Origin: an uncultured Ruminococcus sp.
GTDB lineage: Bacteria > Bacillota > Clostridia > Lachnospirales > Lachnospiraceae
DNA: 64,000 nt
Direction: 5' to 3'
NCBI GenBank assembly: GCA_946494335.1
Contig: CAMMBV010000001.1
Location: 62,001 to 126,000, forward strand
Shown here one piece after another: positions 1 through 9,076 of the stretch (the first letter of the stretch is position 1; each line of letters opens with the position of its first letter). The notes beneath the pieces were generated by a model. The model was given only the letters and a program-made list of their open reading frames with translations. It ran no database searches and was not told the DNA's origin. The translations under genes were made by a program, and so were the position numbers.

Positions 1-1
1 G

Positions 2-430
2 CAGGTGAAAGACCGGATTGTATCCTATATGGAGCCTGTGCTGAGCCAATCATCCTCGGCGGAGGAGTCCCGGGAGAAAATCCTTGACCATCTTGGAGAT
101 ATTGAAAAAGAAGCAGAGACGGTACTTCGGGAACAGGGAATTACTGATACGGTGTCCGCCAAAATAGAACAGGTCTGGTTTCCCCGGAAGGTTTACGGGG
201 ACTGTACCTTTCCGGCTGGAATCTATGAATCTCTTCAGGTAAAAATAGGGAGCGCTTCCGGGCGCAACTGGTGGTGTGTGCTTTATCCCGGACTTTGTTT
301 TGAAACTTCTATTCAGGGAGTGGTACCAGAGGATGGAAAACAGAAACTGAATCACGTATTGACAGAGGAGGAGATGGACTGCATACTGAATGAAGGCAAG
401 GTGAAAATCCGCTTTCGGTGGTTTTCCTGA
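2..430 (+). CDS. spoIIR: Stage II sporulation protein R, C-terminal part (5' end outside window)
   Basis: The frame is open to the left window edge, so the GTG at 5 is probably internal and the N-terminal signal region is missing. The remaining about 142 residues carry the family's conserved core: a YGD motif before FPAGIYESL, then NWWCVLYPGLCF. SpoIIR is a secreted forespore signalling protein that triggers SpoIIGA to process pro-sigma-E in the mother cell. Its presence marks the organism as an endospore former. The gene ends 80 bases before murI, which has its own promoter-like sequence. Family assignment is firm; the true start cannot be seen. Confidence 0.88.
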   Translation, partial: QVKDRIVSYMEPVLSQSSSAEESREKILDHLGDIEKEAETVLREQGITDTVSAKIEQVWFPRKVYGDCTFPAGIYESLQVKIGSASGRNWWCVLYPGLCFETSIQGVVPEDGKQKLNHVLTEEEMDCILNEGKVKIRFRWFS

Positions 431-440
431 AGAATCGCCC

Positions 441-469
441 TTGAATTATTACAGCGATAAGGGTAAAAT
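441..469 (+). promoter_or_regulatory. Sigma-A type promoter for murI
   Basis: TTGAAT at 441-446 and TAAAAT at 464-469 are separated by exactly 17 bases, about 40 bases before the murI start. This fits the vegetative consensus closely. It implies that murI and the following DUF1934 gene are transcribed apart from spoIIR. Confidence 0.6.
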
Positions 470-510
470 AGTCTGTACGATAGATAAAGGAAAGTGGAGT
501 ATAAGTAAGC

Positions 511-1332
511 ATGAAGACAGATAATCAGGCTCCCATCGGAGTATTTGATTCCGGAGTAGGGGGGCTTACTGTTGCCCGGGAGATTATGAGGAATCTTCCC
601 GGCGAAAGGATTGTGTATTTTGGCGACACAGCCCGGGTGCCTTACGGCAGCAAATCCCGGCAGACTATTATCCGATATTCCCGGCAGATTGTCCGTTTCC
701 TGCTCACCCAGGGAGTAAAAGCCATTGTGGTTGCCTGCAATACGGCCAGCGCCCTGGCTCTGGAGGATATCGAACATGAGATTGACATACCGATTATCGG
801 TGTGATGAAACCGGGAGCAAGGGCTGCCGCTGCCGCGACGAAAAACAGAAGAATCGGTGTGATAGGAACAGAAAGTACCATTAAAAGCGGAATGTATCCC
901 AGATTTATTCAGGCCATAGATCCAGAAATTGCCGTTTTAGGAAAGGCATGTCCTCTTTTTGTGCCGCTGGTGGAAGAGGGCTGGCTCAAAGACCCCGTCA
1001 CTGACGAAGTGGCCAGACGGTATCTGGGAGAGCTGACCAGGGAAAACATTGATGTTCTGATACTGGGATGTACGCATTACCCGCTGCTTCGCAGCACCGT
1101 AAAAAGAGTAGTGGGAGATAAAGTGGAGCTGGTGAATCCTGCCTATGAGACGGCCCAGGAGCTGAAGCGTCTGCTGGAGAAAAAAGGGATTTCCAATCCC
1201 GGCATGGCGCCGGAAGAATTTCCATACCGATTTTATGTGAGCGATGCGGCGGAGAAATTCAAACAGTTTGCCAACTCCATACTGCCCTATGATGTGAGGG
1301 TTACCCAGCAGATAAATATAGAAGAATATTAG
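511..1332 (+). CDS. murI: Glutamate racemase
   Basis: A cytoplasmic enzyme interconverting L- and D-glutamate to supply D-Glu for peptidoglycan. The 273-residue length is normal. The N-terminal GVFDSGVGGLTV motif, the PYG turn, the first catalytic cysteine in VACNTAS (about residue 75) and the second in LGCTHYPLL (about residue 189) are all present, giving the two-cysteine thiolate pair of the Asp/Glu racemase family. The ATG at 511 follows a purine-rich GGAAAGTGGAG. The DUF1934 gene begins 11 bases downstream, so the two are likely cotranscribed. Confidence 0.96.
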   Translation: MKTDNQAPIGVFDSGVGGLTVAREIMRNLPGERIVYFGDTARVPYGSKSRQTIIRYSRQIVRFLLTQGVKAIVVACNTASALALEDIEHEIDIPIIGVMKPGARAAAAATKNRRIGVIGTESTIKSGMYPRFIQAIDPEIAVLGKACPLFVPLVEEGWLKDPVTDEVARRYLGELTRENIDVLILGCTHYPLLRSTVKRVVGDKVELVNPAYETAQELKRLLEKKGISNPGMAPEEFPYRFYVSDAAEKFKQFANSILPYDVRVTQQINIEEY

Positions 1333-1343
1333 AAAGGTACAAC

Positions 1344-1799
1344 ATGACAAAAGATGTTTTGATCAGTATCCGCGGACTGCAGTTTTTAAGCGGGGACACC
1401 ATGGACGACGAGGCGGATCCGGTAGAAGTGATTACGGTGGGAGAGCACTATCTGAAAAACGGCCACCATTATATCCGGTATGATGAAATGTTTGAAGGGT
1501 TTGCGGACAATGCACAGAATCTTGTCAAAATAGCAGACAATGTACTGGAGGTCAGAAAGAAAGGCGTCATTAACGTACATATGGTATTTGAAGAGAATAA
1601 GAAAAACATTGCCTATTATACGACGCCCTTTGGAACCATGCAGATGGGGATCGCAGCCACTCATGTCAATGTCTGTGAGGAGCCGGATAATATAGACGTG
1701 AGGATTGAATACGCCCTGGAAATTAATGAAGAGCATGTGGGCGACTGTTGTCTGGAAATGAATATTCATTCAAAAAAGAAAGGGGAACTGGCGCTGTAG
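1344..1799 (+). CDS. DUF1934 (YwiB-like) beta-barrel protein
   Basis: This 151-residue protein fits the DUF1934 family, small calycin-like barrels of unknown role in Firmicutes. Matching features are the N-terminal VLISIRGLQ strand, the central TPFGTMQMGI segment and the C-terminal hydrophilic strands. No signal peptide or membrane segment is visible. It lies 11 bases after murI behind an AAAGG site. The stop codon sits inside a terminator hairpin, so this closes a short murI operon. No biochemical function can be assigned. Confidence 0.8.
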   Translation: MTKDVLISIRGLQFLSGDTMDDEADPVEVITVGEHYLKNGHHYIRYDEMFEGFADNAQNLVKIADNVLEVRKKGVINVHMVFEENKKNIAYYTTPFGTMQMGIAATHVNVCEEPDNIDVRIEYALEINEEHVGDCCLEMNIHSKKKGELAL

Positions 1800-1817
1800 C
1801 CTGGTTCCCCCTGTTTT
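1782..1817. terminator. Intrinsic terminator overlapping the DUF1934 stop
   Basis: GGGGAAC at 1782-1788 pairs with GTTCCCC at 1804-1810 around a 15-base loop and is followed by CTGTTTTT. It overlaps the end of the DUF1934 gene and lies just before the 3' end of the convergent minus-strand gene, so it may serve both directions. Confidence 0.65.
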
Positions 1818-1827
1818 TCTGAAAAAA

Positions 1828-2277
1828 TTATTTGCCTGAAACTTTGTTTGCCATCCGCTTGAAAAAGCCGGCCTTCTTTTTCGGCGTCTCCAGCGGTCCT
1901 CTGACTCCCCGCACCTCCACGATGTAGATACCGCTTACCATGGCTTTTACTTCCTTTTTTACGGGAATCAAATCGAAAATCTTTTCATCCGCCACCAGTG
2001 TGGTGATTTTGGGACCGATTTTCGCCTTAACGATGGGAAGCTTTGTACGGCGCATAAGTTTTGGAGTCTGATCTATCACCATCTGAGGCAGACCGGATTG
2101 TTTCAAAGGCAGCCTTTTTTTATCTATCACCAGCATAGATATCTGCTGTTTCGATGCCTGAATCTGTTCCTGCTGAGCTTCCTGCTTTTTCTTGGCCTTT
2201 TTGCCGAGAAAGTACAGTACGACCAGAGCAATGATAAGAATGATTAAAATAATCAGTAAAACATGCCAAACCTGCAT
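1828..2277 (-). CDS. Small membrane-anchored protein of unknown function
   Basis: I do not recognise a named family. The start is the ATG at 2275-2277, preceded by a strong AGGAGGTA site; a longer in-frame extension lacks such a site. The 149-residue product has one N-terminal membrane segment (about residues 5-25, rich in Ile and Leu), a KKAKKK stop-transfer run, a short polar stretch with many Gln, and a basic soluble domain of about 110 residues. The topology suggests the C-terminal part is cytoplasmic. It is transcribed convergently to murI-DUF1934 and divergently from the deacetylase pair. Confidence 0.6.
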   Translation of the reverse strand: MQVWHVLLIILIILIIALVVLYFLGKKAKKKQEAQQEQIQASKQQISMLVIDKKRLPLKQSGLPQMVIDQTPKLMRRTKLPIVKAKIGPKITTLVADEKIFDLIPVKKEVKAMVSGIYIVEVRGVRGPLETPKKKAGFFKRMANKVSGK

Positions 2278-2388
2278 GGGGTACCTCCTTTTATCCTCTT
2301 TTTTCCATAGCAATTGTAACATTCTTTGTTTTAAAAGGCAAATATAAATTTTTGCGAAATTCCGGAAAAAAGAATAGAAAACAGGGAA

Positions 2389-2402
2389 AGATATGCTATA
2401 AT
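2389..2402 (+). promoter_or_regulatory. Extended -10 promoter for the deacetylase pair
   Basis: TGCTATAAT (TATAAT at 2397-2402) is an extended -10 element about 32 bases before the start at 2434. No good -35 hexamer is visible 17 bases upstream, which is typical of TGn-type promoters. Confidence 0.5.
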
Positions 2403-2433
2403 GAAACAGAATATGTAGAATGAGGGATTTGTT

Positions 2434-3909
2434 ATGTCAGAGAACCAAAGAAGAAATCTGGATCAGATGGATCCTGAGCAGAGAAGAAGACTGGAAAGAA
2501 GGCGAAAAGAGCGCCGGAGAAAAAGACGCCGGAGAGCGCTGATGCTTCGGGCGATTACTTTGGGCGTACTGATTCTGATTCTGGCGGGCTGTATCCTGGG
2601 AGTTACCTTTGGCGTCCGCAAAGGAATGTCAAAAAGAGCGGAGGAAAAAGCCAGAAAAGAGCAGGAGATACAGGAGGAAGAAGCAAAAAACAAAGAAAGG
2701 CAGAATCTGATTGAAGAGGCGGAGCGTGTAGCGGTGGGTTACGATTATGATAAATCCATCGAGCTTTTAAAATCCATTGAAAATTATGATAAAGATGCGG
2801 ATCTTATCGCTAAGATTGCTGAGTACGAGGCGGAAAAATCCACGCTGACGGCAGTAAATATCGATCAGGTCACTCATATCTTTTATCATTCCCTTGTAGT
2901 GGATCCGGATAAAGCTTTTACAGGAAACGACAGCGCCACGGCAGGTTTCTGTCAGTGGATGACTACGGTGGACGAGTTTAATGCCATAACTCAGCAGATG
3001 TATGACAACGACTACGTGCTGGTAAGTCTGAAGGATCTGGTAAATGAGACGACGGATGAGGATGGAACGGTTCATTTTACGAAAGGAACGATCCTTCTGC
3101 CGGAAGGGAAAAAGCCCTTTGTGCTTTCGCTGGACGACCTGTCCTATTACCACAGCTATGACGGCAGGGGAATTGCCACCAAGATGATCATCGGGGAGGA
3201 TGGGAAGCCTACCTGTGAGTATATCCAGGATGACGGCACGACGGTGACGGGAGCTTATGACTGCATTCCGCTGATGGATGCTTTCCTGGAGGAGCACCCC
3301 GACGCATCTTATCACGGGGCAAAGGGTACAGTGGCTCTGACAGGATATAATGGAATCCTGGGTTACCGGACAGATATTGCATACAAGACGAAGGAAAACC
3401 TGGCGGAGGATCAGGAGGCATATCTGGCGGCCAACCCGGATTTTGACTGGGATGCGGAAGTGGCGGAGGCCACGAAGGTGGCGGAAGCCATCAAGGAAGA
3501 CGGCTGGGATTTTGCCAGCCATACCTGGGGGCATATCCGAATCGGCGATGCCAGCATGGAAACCATTAAGGAAGATACAAAGAAGTGGATGGATTATGTA
3601 TCGCCGCTGATCGGGGGGACGGATACCATTATTTTTGCTCATGGACAGGATCTGGCTGACTGGCATGATTATTCCATGGAAAATGAGAAATTCAGCTTCT
3701 TCAAAAGCCAGGGCTTTAATTACTTCTGCAACGTGGATTCTTCCCAGTATTTCCTTCAGATTCGTGATGATTACCTGCGGCAGGGGCGGAGAAATCTGGA
3801 TGGGTACCGGCTGTGGAACGACGTTCATGGAGAAAAGAACCGTACCAGCGATCTGTTTGACGCCAATACAGTGCTGGATCCCAAACGGACCGGGGTACCT
3901 GATTTATAA
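2434..3909 (+). CDS. Membrane-anchored polysaccharide deacetylase-like protein (copy 1)
   Basis: A 491-residue protein with a very basic cytoplasmic N terminus (Arg/Lys-rich, residues 16-36), one membrane segment (about 39-60), a charged coiled-coil-like stretch (66-135) and an extracytoplasmic NodB-like domain. Motif 1 appears as LSLDD (residues 231-235) and motif 2 as SHTWGH (362-367), matching the metal-binding Asp and His-x3-His of family 4 carbohydrate esterases. The usual RPPxG motif 3 is not canonical; the corresponding stretch reads IIFAHGQD. Likely acts on cell wall or surface glycan; substrate unknown. It is followed after about 11-17 bases by a clear paralogue. Confidence 0.72.
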   Translation: MSENQRRNLDQMDPEQRRRLERRRKERRRKRRRRALMLRAITLGVLILILAGCILGVTFGVRKGMSKRAEEKARKEQEIQEEEAKNKERQNLIEEAERVAVGYDYDKSIELLKSIENYDKDADLIAKIAEYEAEKSTLTAVNIDQVTHIFYHSLVVDPDKAFTGNDSATAGFCQWMTTVDEFNAITQQMYDNDYVLVSLKDLVNETTDEDGTVHFTKGTILLPEGKKPFVLSLDDLSYYHSYDGRGIATKMIIGEDGKPTCEYIQDDGTTVTGAYDCIPLMDAFLEEHPDASYHGAKGTVALTGYNGILGYRTDIAYKTKENLAEDQEAYLAANPDFDWDAEVAEATKVAEAIKEDGWDFASHTWGHIRIGDASMETIKEDTKKWMDYVSPLIGGTDTIIFAHGQDLADWHDYSMENEKFSFFKSQGFNYFCNVDSSQYFLQIRDDYLRQGRRNLDGYRLWNDVHGEKNRTSDLFDANTVLDPKRTGVPDL

Positions 3910-3926
3910 GCAACGGGTGGATGGAT

Positions 3927-5420
3927 ATGGATGAAAAAGAAAAAAAGGAAAAGAAAAGCACAAAGATGAGCGAGGAAGAACGGCGCCGGATGCTGGAACG
4001 CAAGCGCCGGGAAAGGGCAAGGCAGCGGAAACGGAAAGCCATGATGATGCGCGCCGCAGTATTGGGCGGGCTGGTTCTGGTACTTATTGTTGTAGTTGCA
4101 GCTGTTACGCTGGGAGTCAGAAAAAGTAAGCACAATAAAGAGGAAGCTCTGGCTCAGCAGGAACAGGCGCAGAAAGAAGAGGAAGAAAAGCAAAAGCAGC
4201 TGGAGGGGCAGCTTGCCCAGGCAGACCGGCTGGCGGCGGGCTATGATTATGACGGCGCCATTGAGCTTTTGCAGACGCTGGCAAAAGACGGAGCGGACGT
4301 GCAGGAAAGGATAGAGAATTTCGAGACAGCCAAAGCTTCACTGGTGGAGGCCGATGTGGAGACTGTTCCCCATGTGTTTTTTCATATCCTGGTGGCGGAT
4401 CCGTCCATTACCTGGAATCTTTCCGGGGAAGATGAATATAAAATCGGAGATTATAATCAGGTCATGACCACCATTGATGAATTCAAGGGCATACTGCAGC
4501 AGATGTATGACAGAGGCTATGTGCTGGTTCGCCTTCATGATCTGGTGGAAGAGACGGAGAATGAAAACGGTGAGACCGTGTATACGAAAGGGAAAATTAT
4601 GCTTCCGGAAGGAAAGAAGCCTTTTGTGATGTCGCAGGATGATGTGTGCTACTACTTCTATATGATTGGAGACGGATATGCATCGAAGATGGTGGTGGGC
4701 GAAGACGGAAGACCGACCACGGAATACATCAATGCGGACGGTTCCACTGTGACGGGTCCCTATGATCTGGTTCCCGTGCTGAATGAATTTATCGATGAGC
4801 ATCCTGATTTCTCCTACAAAGGCGCCAAGGCTGTTCTGGCATTTACCGGATACAACGGCGTGCTAGGTTACCGCACGGATCCCGATCTTGCAAAAACAGC
4901 GGAAGAGGGAAATGATAACGCGGATGAGTATGGAACCTTTGATTATGAAGCGGAGATCGAAGCGGCCAAGCCGGTGGTGCAGGCGCTGAAAGACGACGGC
5001 TGGGAGCTGGCCAGCCACAGCTATGGACATATCAGCTACGGCAGCAGCTTTGAGAAGGTAAAAGAGGATGCGGATAAATGGCAGGAGCGTGTGGCGAATG
5101 TGATCGGCCCCACGGATATCCTTATTTTCCCCTTCGGAACGGATATCGGAAGCTGGAATGAGTATTCACAGGATAACCAGACCTACCAGTATCTGCATGA
5201 CCAGGGATTCCGTTTCTTCTGCAACGTGGATTCCAATCCCTACTGGGTACAGATAAGGGAAGACTACGTGCGGCAGGGCCGCAGAAATCTGGACGGCTAC
5301 CGCATGTATCAGGATCTTTACAACGGAGCGGATAAACTGTCGGATCTTTTCGACGTATCCCAGGTATTTGACAAAAACCGTCCCGAGACAGGGCTGCAGA
5401 TCTGGGACGGAGCAGAATAA
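3927..5420 (+). CDS. Membrane-anchored polysaccharide deacetylase-like protein (copy 2)
   Basis: A tandem paralogue of the preceding gene with the same plan: Lys/Arg/Glu-rich N terminus, one membrane segment, coiled coil and NodB-like domain. Long segments are shared with copy 1, including the GYNGxLGYRTD block and the C-terminal RQGRRNLDGYR block. Motif 1 reads VMSQDD and motif 2 SHSYGH, with IFPFGTD in the motif 3 region. The ATG at 3927 is preferred because GGGTGG at 3915-3920 abuts the alternative ATG at 3921. Probably an exported wall or surface glycan deacetylase, transcribed with copy 1. Confidence 0.7.
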   Translation: MDEKEKKEKKSTKMSEEERRRMLERKRRERARQRKRKAMMMRAAVLGGLVLVLIVVVAAVTLGVRKSKHNKEEALAQQEQAQKEEEEKQKQLEGQLAQADRLAAGYDYDGAIELLQTLAKDGADVQERIENFETAKASLVEADVETVPHVFFHILVADPSITWNLSGEDEYKIGDYNQVMTTIDEFKGILQQMYDRGYVLVRLHDLVEETENENGETVYTKGKIMLPEGKKPFVMSQDDVCYYFYMIGDGYASKMVVGEDGRPTTEYINADGSTVTGPYDLVPVLNEFIDEHPDFSYKGAKAVLAFTGYNGVLGYRTDPDLAKTAEEGNDNADEYGTFDYEAEIEAAKPVVQALKDDGWELASHSYGHISYGSSFEKVKEDADKWQERVANVIGPTDILIFPFGTDIGSWNEYSQDNQTYQYLHDQGFRFFCNVDSNPYWVQIREDYVRQGRRNLDGYRMYQDLYNGADKLSDLFDVSQVFDKNRPETGLQIWDGAE

Positions 5421-5439
5421 GAAGACGAGGAGTTATATT

Positions 5440-6567
5440 ATGAAAAAAAGAATTTGCAGTATATTTCTGTGCGCGGTTCTGGCGTGTACCATGATATCCG
5501 GCTGCGCGAAAGAAAAAGAAGAGACGAAAGAACCGGAGGGCGCCGCGTCCGCGGAGGAGGGCGATGCCGAAGAAGTGGTGGATATGCCGTCTCTGGCGGA
5601 TGTTGATGTGGAAAAATGCGTAACCCTTCCCGAGTATAAGGGAATCACCGTGGAAAAGACGGTGACCCCGGTTACAGAGGAGGATGTGGACACCACCATC
5701 ACTTACAGCCTTTCTTACTCACCCATGGAGCTGACGGATGAGAGCGCAAAGGTGGAAGAGGGCGATACGGTAAATATCGATTATGTCGGTAAGGTGGACG
5801 GAAAGGAATTTGACGGCGGTTCCGCAGAGGATACTGATCTCATGATCGGTTCCGGACAGTTTATTGATGGATTTGAGTCCGGCCTGGTAGGCCACATAAA
5901 AGGGGATACGGTCGAGCTGAATCTGACCTTCCCGGAGGACTATTCGGAAGAGCTCAGCGGAAAAGACGTGGTATTTACCGTGACTATCAACGCCATCAAA
6001 CGGCCGCTGACAGAGATAACAGAGGAGTGGGTGCAGGAGAATTCAGACTGTAAAACCATCGAAGAATACAGGGAGAGCATCCGCAAAGACCTGGAAGACT
6101 ATAACAACAATCTGGCGGAAGAAAATCTTCAGACCCAGGCCTGGCAGCAGGTAGTGGAAAGCGCAACGATCAACGAATATCCGGAAGAGCTGATGGAGTA
6201 CGGCAAGTCGGTTTTTGAAGATCAGGTTACATCCAATGCCCAGGCCAGCAACCAGACGCTGGAAGAATATCTGAAAGCGCAGGATACTACCCAGGAAGAA
6301 TACGATGAGCAGAAAGAGGAGTATGGAAAAAATATTGTTTCTCAGATGCTGGTGATGAAGGCTATCGCCGATGCAGAGAATTACACAGAGGAAGACGAGG
6401 CGTATCAGGAAATTCTGGATGCCTATCTTTCACAGTATGGGATGGAAAAGGAAGAATTTTACAAGGAAAACGGCGAGCAGAATGTTTATCAGAGTATCAT
6501 GCTTCAGAGAGTCTGCCAGTTGATTATGGAAGAAGCGAATATACAGGAGGTTCAGGCGGAATCCTGA
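5440..6567 (+). CDS. Trigger factor-like / FKBP-type peptidyl-prolyl isomerase lipoprotein
   Basis: The ATG at 5440 gives a signal peptide ending in the lipobox ISGC (lipidated Cys about residue 20), followed by an acidic linker. An FKBP fold follows (VEEGDTVNIDYVGKVDGKEF, then GSGQFIDGFE), then a helical region resembling the C-terminal chaperone arms of trigger factor. The protein lacks the ribosome-binding N-terminal domain, so it is probably an extracytoplasmic foldase anchored to the membrane rather than Tig itself. The 375-residue protein lies 19 bases after the second deacetylase, possibly in the same operon. Confidence 0.85.
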   Translation: MKKRICSIFLCAVLACTMISGCAKEKEETKEPEGAASAEEGDAEEVVDMPSLADVDVEKCVTLPEYKGITVEKTVTPVTEEDVDTTITYSLSYSPMELTDESAKVEEGDTVNIDYVGKVDGKEFDGGSAEDTDLMIGSGQFIDGFESGLVGHIKGDTVELNLTFPEDYSEELSGKDVVFTVTINAIKRPLTEITEEWVQENSDCKTIEEYRESIRKDLEDYNNNLAEENLQTQAWQQVVESATINEYPEELMEYGKSVFEDQVTSNAQASNQTLEEYLKAQDTTQEEYDEQKEEYGKNIVSQMLVMKAIADAENYTEEDEAYQEILDAYLSQYGMEKEEFYKENGEQNVYQSIMLQRVCQLIMEEANIQEVQAES

Positions 6568-6622
6568 CAGTTCATGTGAATGCCTGCCTTTTGTCTGTTA
6601 AACTGAAAAATGCAGCACAATA

Positions 6623-6661
6623 AAAGGAGCCTGCAGCGGAAATATCCGCTCAGGCTCCTTT
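6623..6661. terminator. Bidirectional terminator
   Basis: AAAGGAGCCTG pairs with CAGGCTCCTTT around a 17-base loop, with A and T runs on the two flanks. It lies between the convergent lipoprotein gene and the zinc peptidase gene and can act on both. Confidence 0.8.
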
Positions 6662-6680
6662 AAATATCAGTTCAGTTCGG

Positions 6681-7385
6681 TTAGTCGTTCCGGCGATTGT
6701 TTGTCAGCAGTATCAGACGCAGCAGCTGCAAAATGGCGGCAGCGGCGCTGGCTACATAAGTCAGAGCGGCGGCGGAAAGGACTTTTCTGGTCATGGACAG
6801 TTCTTCCGTCTGAAGCATTCCCGTCTCTCCCAGGATTTTCAGCGCCCGGCCGGAGGCATTGAATTCCACCGGCAGCGTTACGATCTGGAAAAGAACTGCC
6901 AGGGAAAAGGCCAGAATACCGATGTTGATCAGCAGCTGGGAGCTTTGATTATTGAACAGAAAACCAAGAATAATCAAAGGCCAGGCAATGGTGGAGCCAA
7001 AATTTGCGATGGGAACCAGAGCGCTTCGAAAGCTTAAAGGAGCATACCCTCTTGCATGCTGCAGAGCATGACCGCATTCGTGAGCTGCAACGCCCACAGC
7101 CGCCACAGAGCAGGAACCGTAGGTGGAATCCGACAGACGCAGCACTCTGGAGCGGGGATCATAGTGATCCGTCAGACTGCCGGAAACATGCTCGATTCGT
7201 ACATCGTAGATACCTGAGTAGTGGAGAATCCGCTGGGCCGCCTCACATCCTGTGAGACCGGAGACGCTTCTCACCCTCTGATACCTGGCGTAGGTGGAGC
7301 GTACTCTGGCAGAAGCCAAAAGACATAAAACCGCACCGATGATAATTAAAAAATACGTAGAATCAAAATAAAATGGATACAGCAT
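6681..7385 (-). CDS. Membrane-bound neutral zinc metallopeptidase (YugP family)
   Basis: A 234-residue protein of the YugP/PF04298 family. It has an N-terminal membrane segment (about 11-27), the zinc site HECGH at residues 102-106 in AAHECGHALQHA, a second pair of membrane helices (about 122-170) and a C-terminal hydrophobic helix (about 205-227). The motif PVEFNASGRA after the helices is typical of the family. Proteolysis at or near the membrane is inferred; substrates are unknown. AGAGAGATGG upstream serves as ribosome binding site. Confidence 0.85.
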   Translation of the reverse strand: MLYPFYFDSTYFLIIIGAVLCLLASARVRSTYARYQRVRSVSGLTGCEAAQRILHYSGIYDVRIEHVSGSLTDHYDPRSRVLRLSDSTYGSCSVAAVGVAAHECGHALQHARGYAPLSFRSALVPIANFGSTIAWPLIILGFLFNNQSSQLLINIGILAFSLAVLFQIVTLPVEFNASGRALKILGETGMLQTEELSMTRKVLSAAALTYVASAAAAILQLLRLILLTNNRRND

Positions 7386-7558
7386 ATAACCATCTCTCTT
7401 TCTTTAATAATAATGATATCTCGTAAATCTGATTATATACTATCTGTTGCCAAAATCACAGTACTTCATTCTTTTTTCATAATTTCCCACTTCTTTCCCC
7501 GGCCTTGCCATCGGCGACGAAAACAGGTACAATGAAAAGCAAAAAGGAGAGAAATCAC

Positions 7559-7915
7559 ATGGCTGATTTGTTTTTGGAATACCCGCCCTGCAGTACCTGC
7601 AAAAAGGCGAGAAAGTGGCTGGAGGAACACCGGGTTTCTTTTGAGGCGCGCCATATTAAGGAAGACAATCCTACGGCAGAGGAGCTGAAAATGTGGCATC
7701 AGAAAAGCGGTCTGCCCTTGAAAAGGTTTTTTAACACCAGCGGCCTGGTGTACAAAAACCTGTCTCTGAAAGACAAGCTTCCCCAGATGACGGAGGAAGA
7801 ACAGTATCAGATTCTTTCTTCTGACGGTATGCTGGTAAAACGTCCGCTGCTGATCGGAGATGATTATGTTCTGGTTGGTTTTAAGGAAAAAGAGTGGGAG
7901 GAACGGTTACTGTAA
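7559..7915 (+). CDS. ArsC/Spx-family protein (YffB-like reductase fold)
   Basis: The ATG at 7559 follows AAGGAGA with good spacing and gives 118 residues. The thioredoxin-like fold is marked by a redox CxxC at residues 10-13 (PPCSTCKKA), the family signature KRFFNTSG in the middle, and a C-terminal KRPLLI block with the cis-proline typical of ArsC/Spx proteins. It resembles the YffB/Spx-like branch more than a dedicated arsenate reductase, and no ars genes are nearby. Role could be redox sensing or thiol reduction. It ends 3 bases before the convergent AraC gene. Confidence 0.82.
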   Translation: MADLFLEYPPCSTCKKARKWLEEHRVSFEARHIKEDNPTAEELKMWHQKSGLPLKRFFNTSGLVYKNLSLKDKLPQMTEEEQYQILSSDGMLVKRPLLIGDDYVLVGFKEKEWEERLL

Positions 7916-7918
7916 CAA

Positions 7919-8887
7919 TTATTCCGAATGAGCAATACGGTACTGCCTGGGGGTGGTGCCGTATTCTTCTTTGAACAGCCGGTGAAAATAGCTGGAATTA
8001 TCGTACCCTACCCGGGAGATGATCTCCTCTACGGGAATCGTTGTGGCGGTCAGCAGGTGCACGGCGTGTATCAGCCTTTTACGCTGCAGATAGGCAGTAA
8101 AAGTATAAGGCGAGTATTTCTTCATCAGCCGGCTGATATAATAGGGCGGCTGTCCCGTTTTTCTGGCATACTCTTCCAGAGTAGCGGTATCATAGTGCTC
8201 ATCTATGTAAGCCATGGCATTCATGACAATTTCCTGTTCATAGGAGGAGGGAGAACCCACCGTCACCTTATAGGTCAGATTTGTCAGTTCCAGAAACAGA
8301 GTACCTACAGTTGCCTGGAGGATCAGCTGCGTGTTGGGACGCTGCTTATCCAGCGTCAGTATCATATTCTCCAGAAGATTTTTTGCTTCCGGATGATCCT
8401 GCAGATGGTAATGGAGATATTCCACCTGGGTCTGACTGTCATTCATGGCGCCCATCAGGTACCTCTTCAGGATGGTATCGTCCTTGAGCATGTCGATGGG
8501 ATACTGGAGAAATTCCGGCAGTATCTGGAAATGTACGGCGATATCATCATAACCTGCCGGTTTGATGGAGTGGATAATACCGGGTTTCAGAATTAAAATG
8601 TCGTCTGTCTGCAGAGTAATCTGAGTGTGTCCGTTGATGGTGTGGCATGTGGAGCCGCTGTACATATAAATAATATCGAGAAAGTTATGGGTATGATCAG
8701 GCAGTTCGACAAAACGGGGCTGAAGCAGGAGACTGATAAAACGGTTGGGACCGATTACAATTTCCTTATCTACCACATCGGGATGGCTTTTTTTAGAATA
8801 ATGGGATAATACCGGGAGAGGAGAATTTAAAATGGCTTCTTCCTGCGGGCGTATTTTTTTTAGTTTTTCCAAGAGATTCTGAAGCAT
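7919..8887 (-). CDS. AraC-family transcriptional regulator
   Basis: A 322-residue regulator. The N-terminal half (about 40-150) is a cupin-like sensory domain with the segment PDHTHNFLDIIYMYSG, typical of sugar-responsive AraC proteins. The C-terminal 100 residues hold two helix-turn-helix motifs, ending in the family signature ISRVGYDNSSYFHRLFKEEY-GTTPRQYR. The start follows AGAAGGAGTC. No adjacent transport or catabolic genes indicate its target, so the regulon is unknown. Confidence 0.9.
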   Translation of the reverse strand: MLQNLLEKLKKIRPQEEAILNSPLPVLSHYSKKSHPDVVDKEIVIGPNRFISLLLQPRFVELPDHTHNFLDIIYMYSGSTCHTINGHTQITLQTDDILILKPGIIHSIKPAGYDDIAVHFQILPEFLQYPIDMLKDDTILKRYLMGAMNDSQTQVEYLHYHLQDHPEAKNLLENMILTLDKQRPNTQLILQATVGTLFLELTNLTYKVTVGSPSSYEQEIVMNAMAYIDEHYDTATLEEYARKTGQPPYYISRLMKKYSPYTFTAYLQRKRLIHAVHLLTATTIPVEEIISRVGYDNSSYFHRLFKEEYGTTPRQYRIAHSE

Positions 8888-9076
8888 AAAAAGACTCCTT
8901 CTGGTTATAATTTAGATGATACCAAAGATTATACAATATCCAAATTCGGGTATCATTCATATACATCATACCATAGACCGAAGAACTGGGCAAATAAAGA
9001 CGGAAAAAGTGCAAAAAAGGACAAAAAATGAGAGAAAAAACGGCAAAAATAGACATTTTTTCTGCATGATGCGTTC

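Noticed and set aside
2767-3828. Minus-strand open frame of 353 codons opposite deacetylase copy 1
   Set aside because: Antisense shadow of a gene with clear domain motifs; low-complexity, His/Ile-rich translation.
8793-9056. Minus-strand frame upstream of the AraC gene
   Set aside because: It overlaps the AraC start in another frame and translates AT-rich intergenic sequence; no ribosome binding site.
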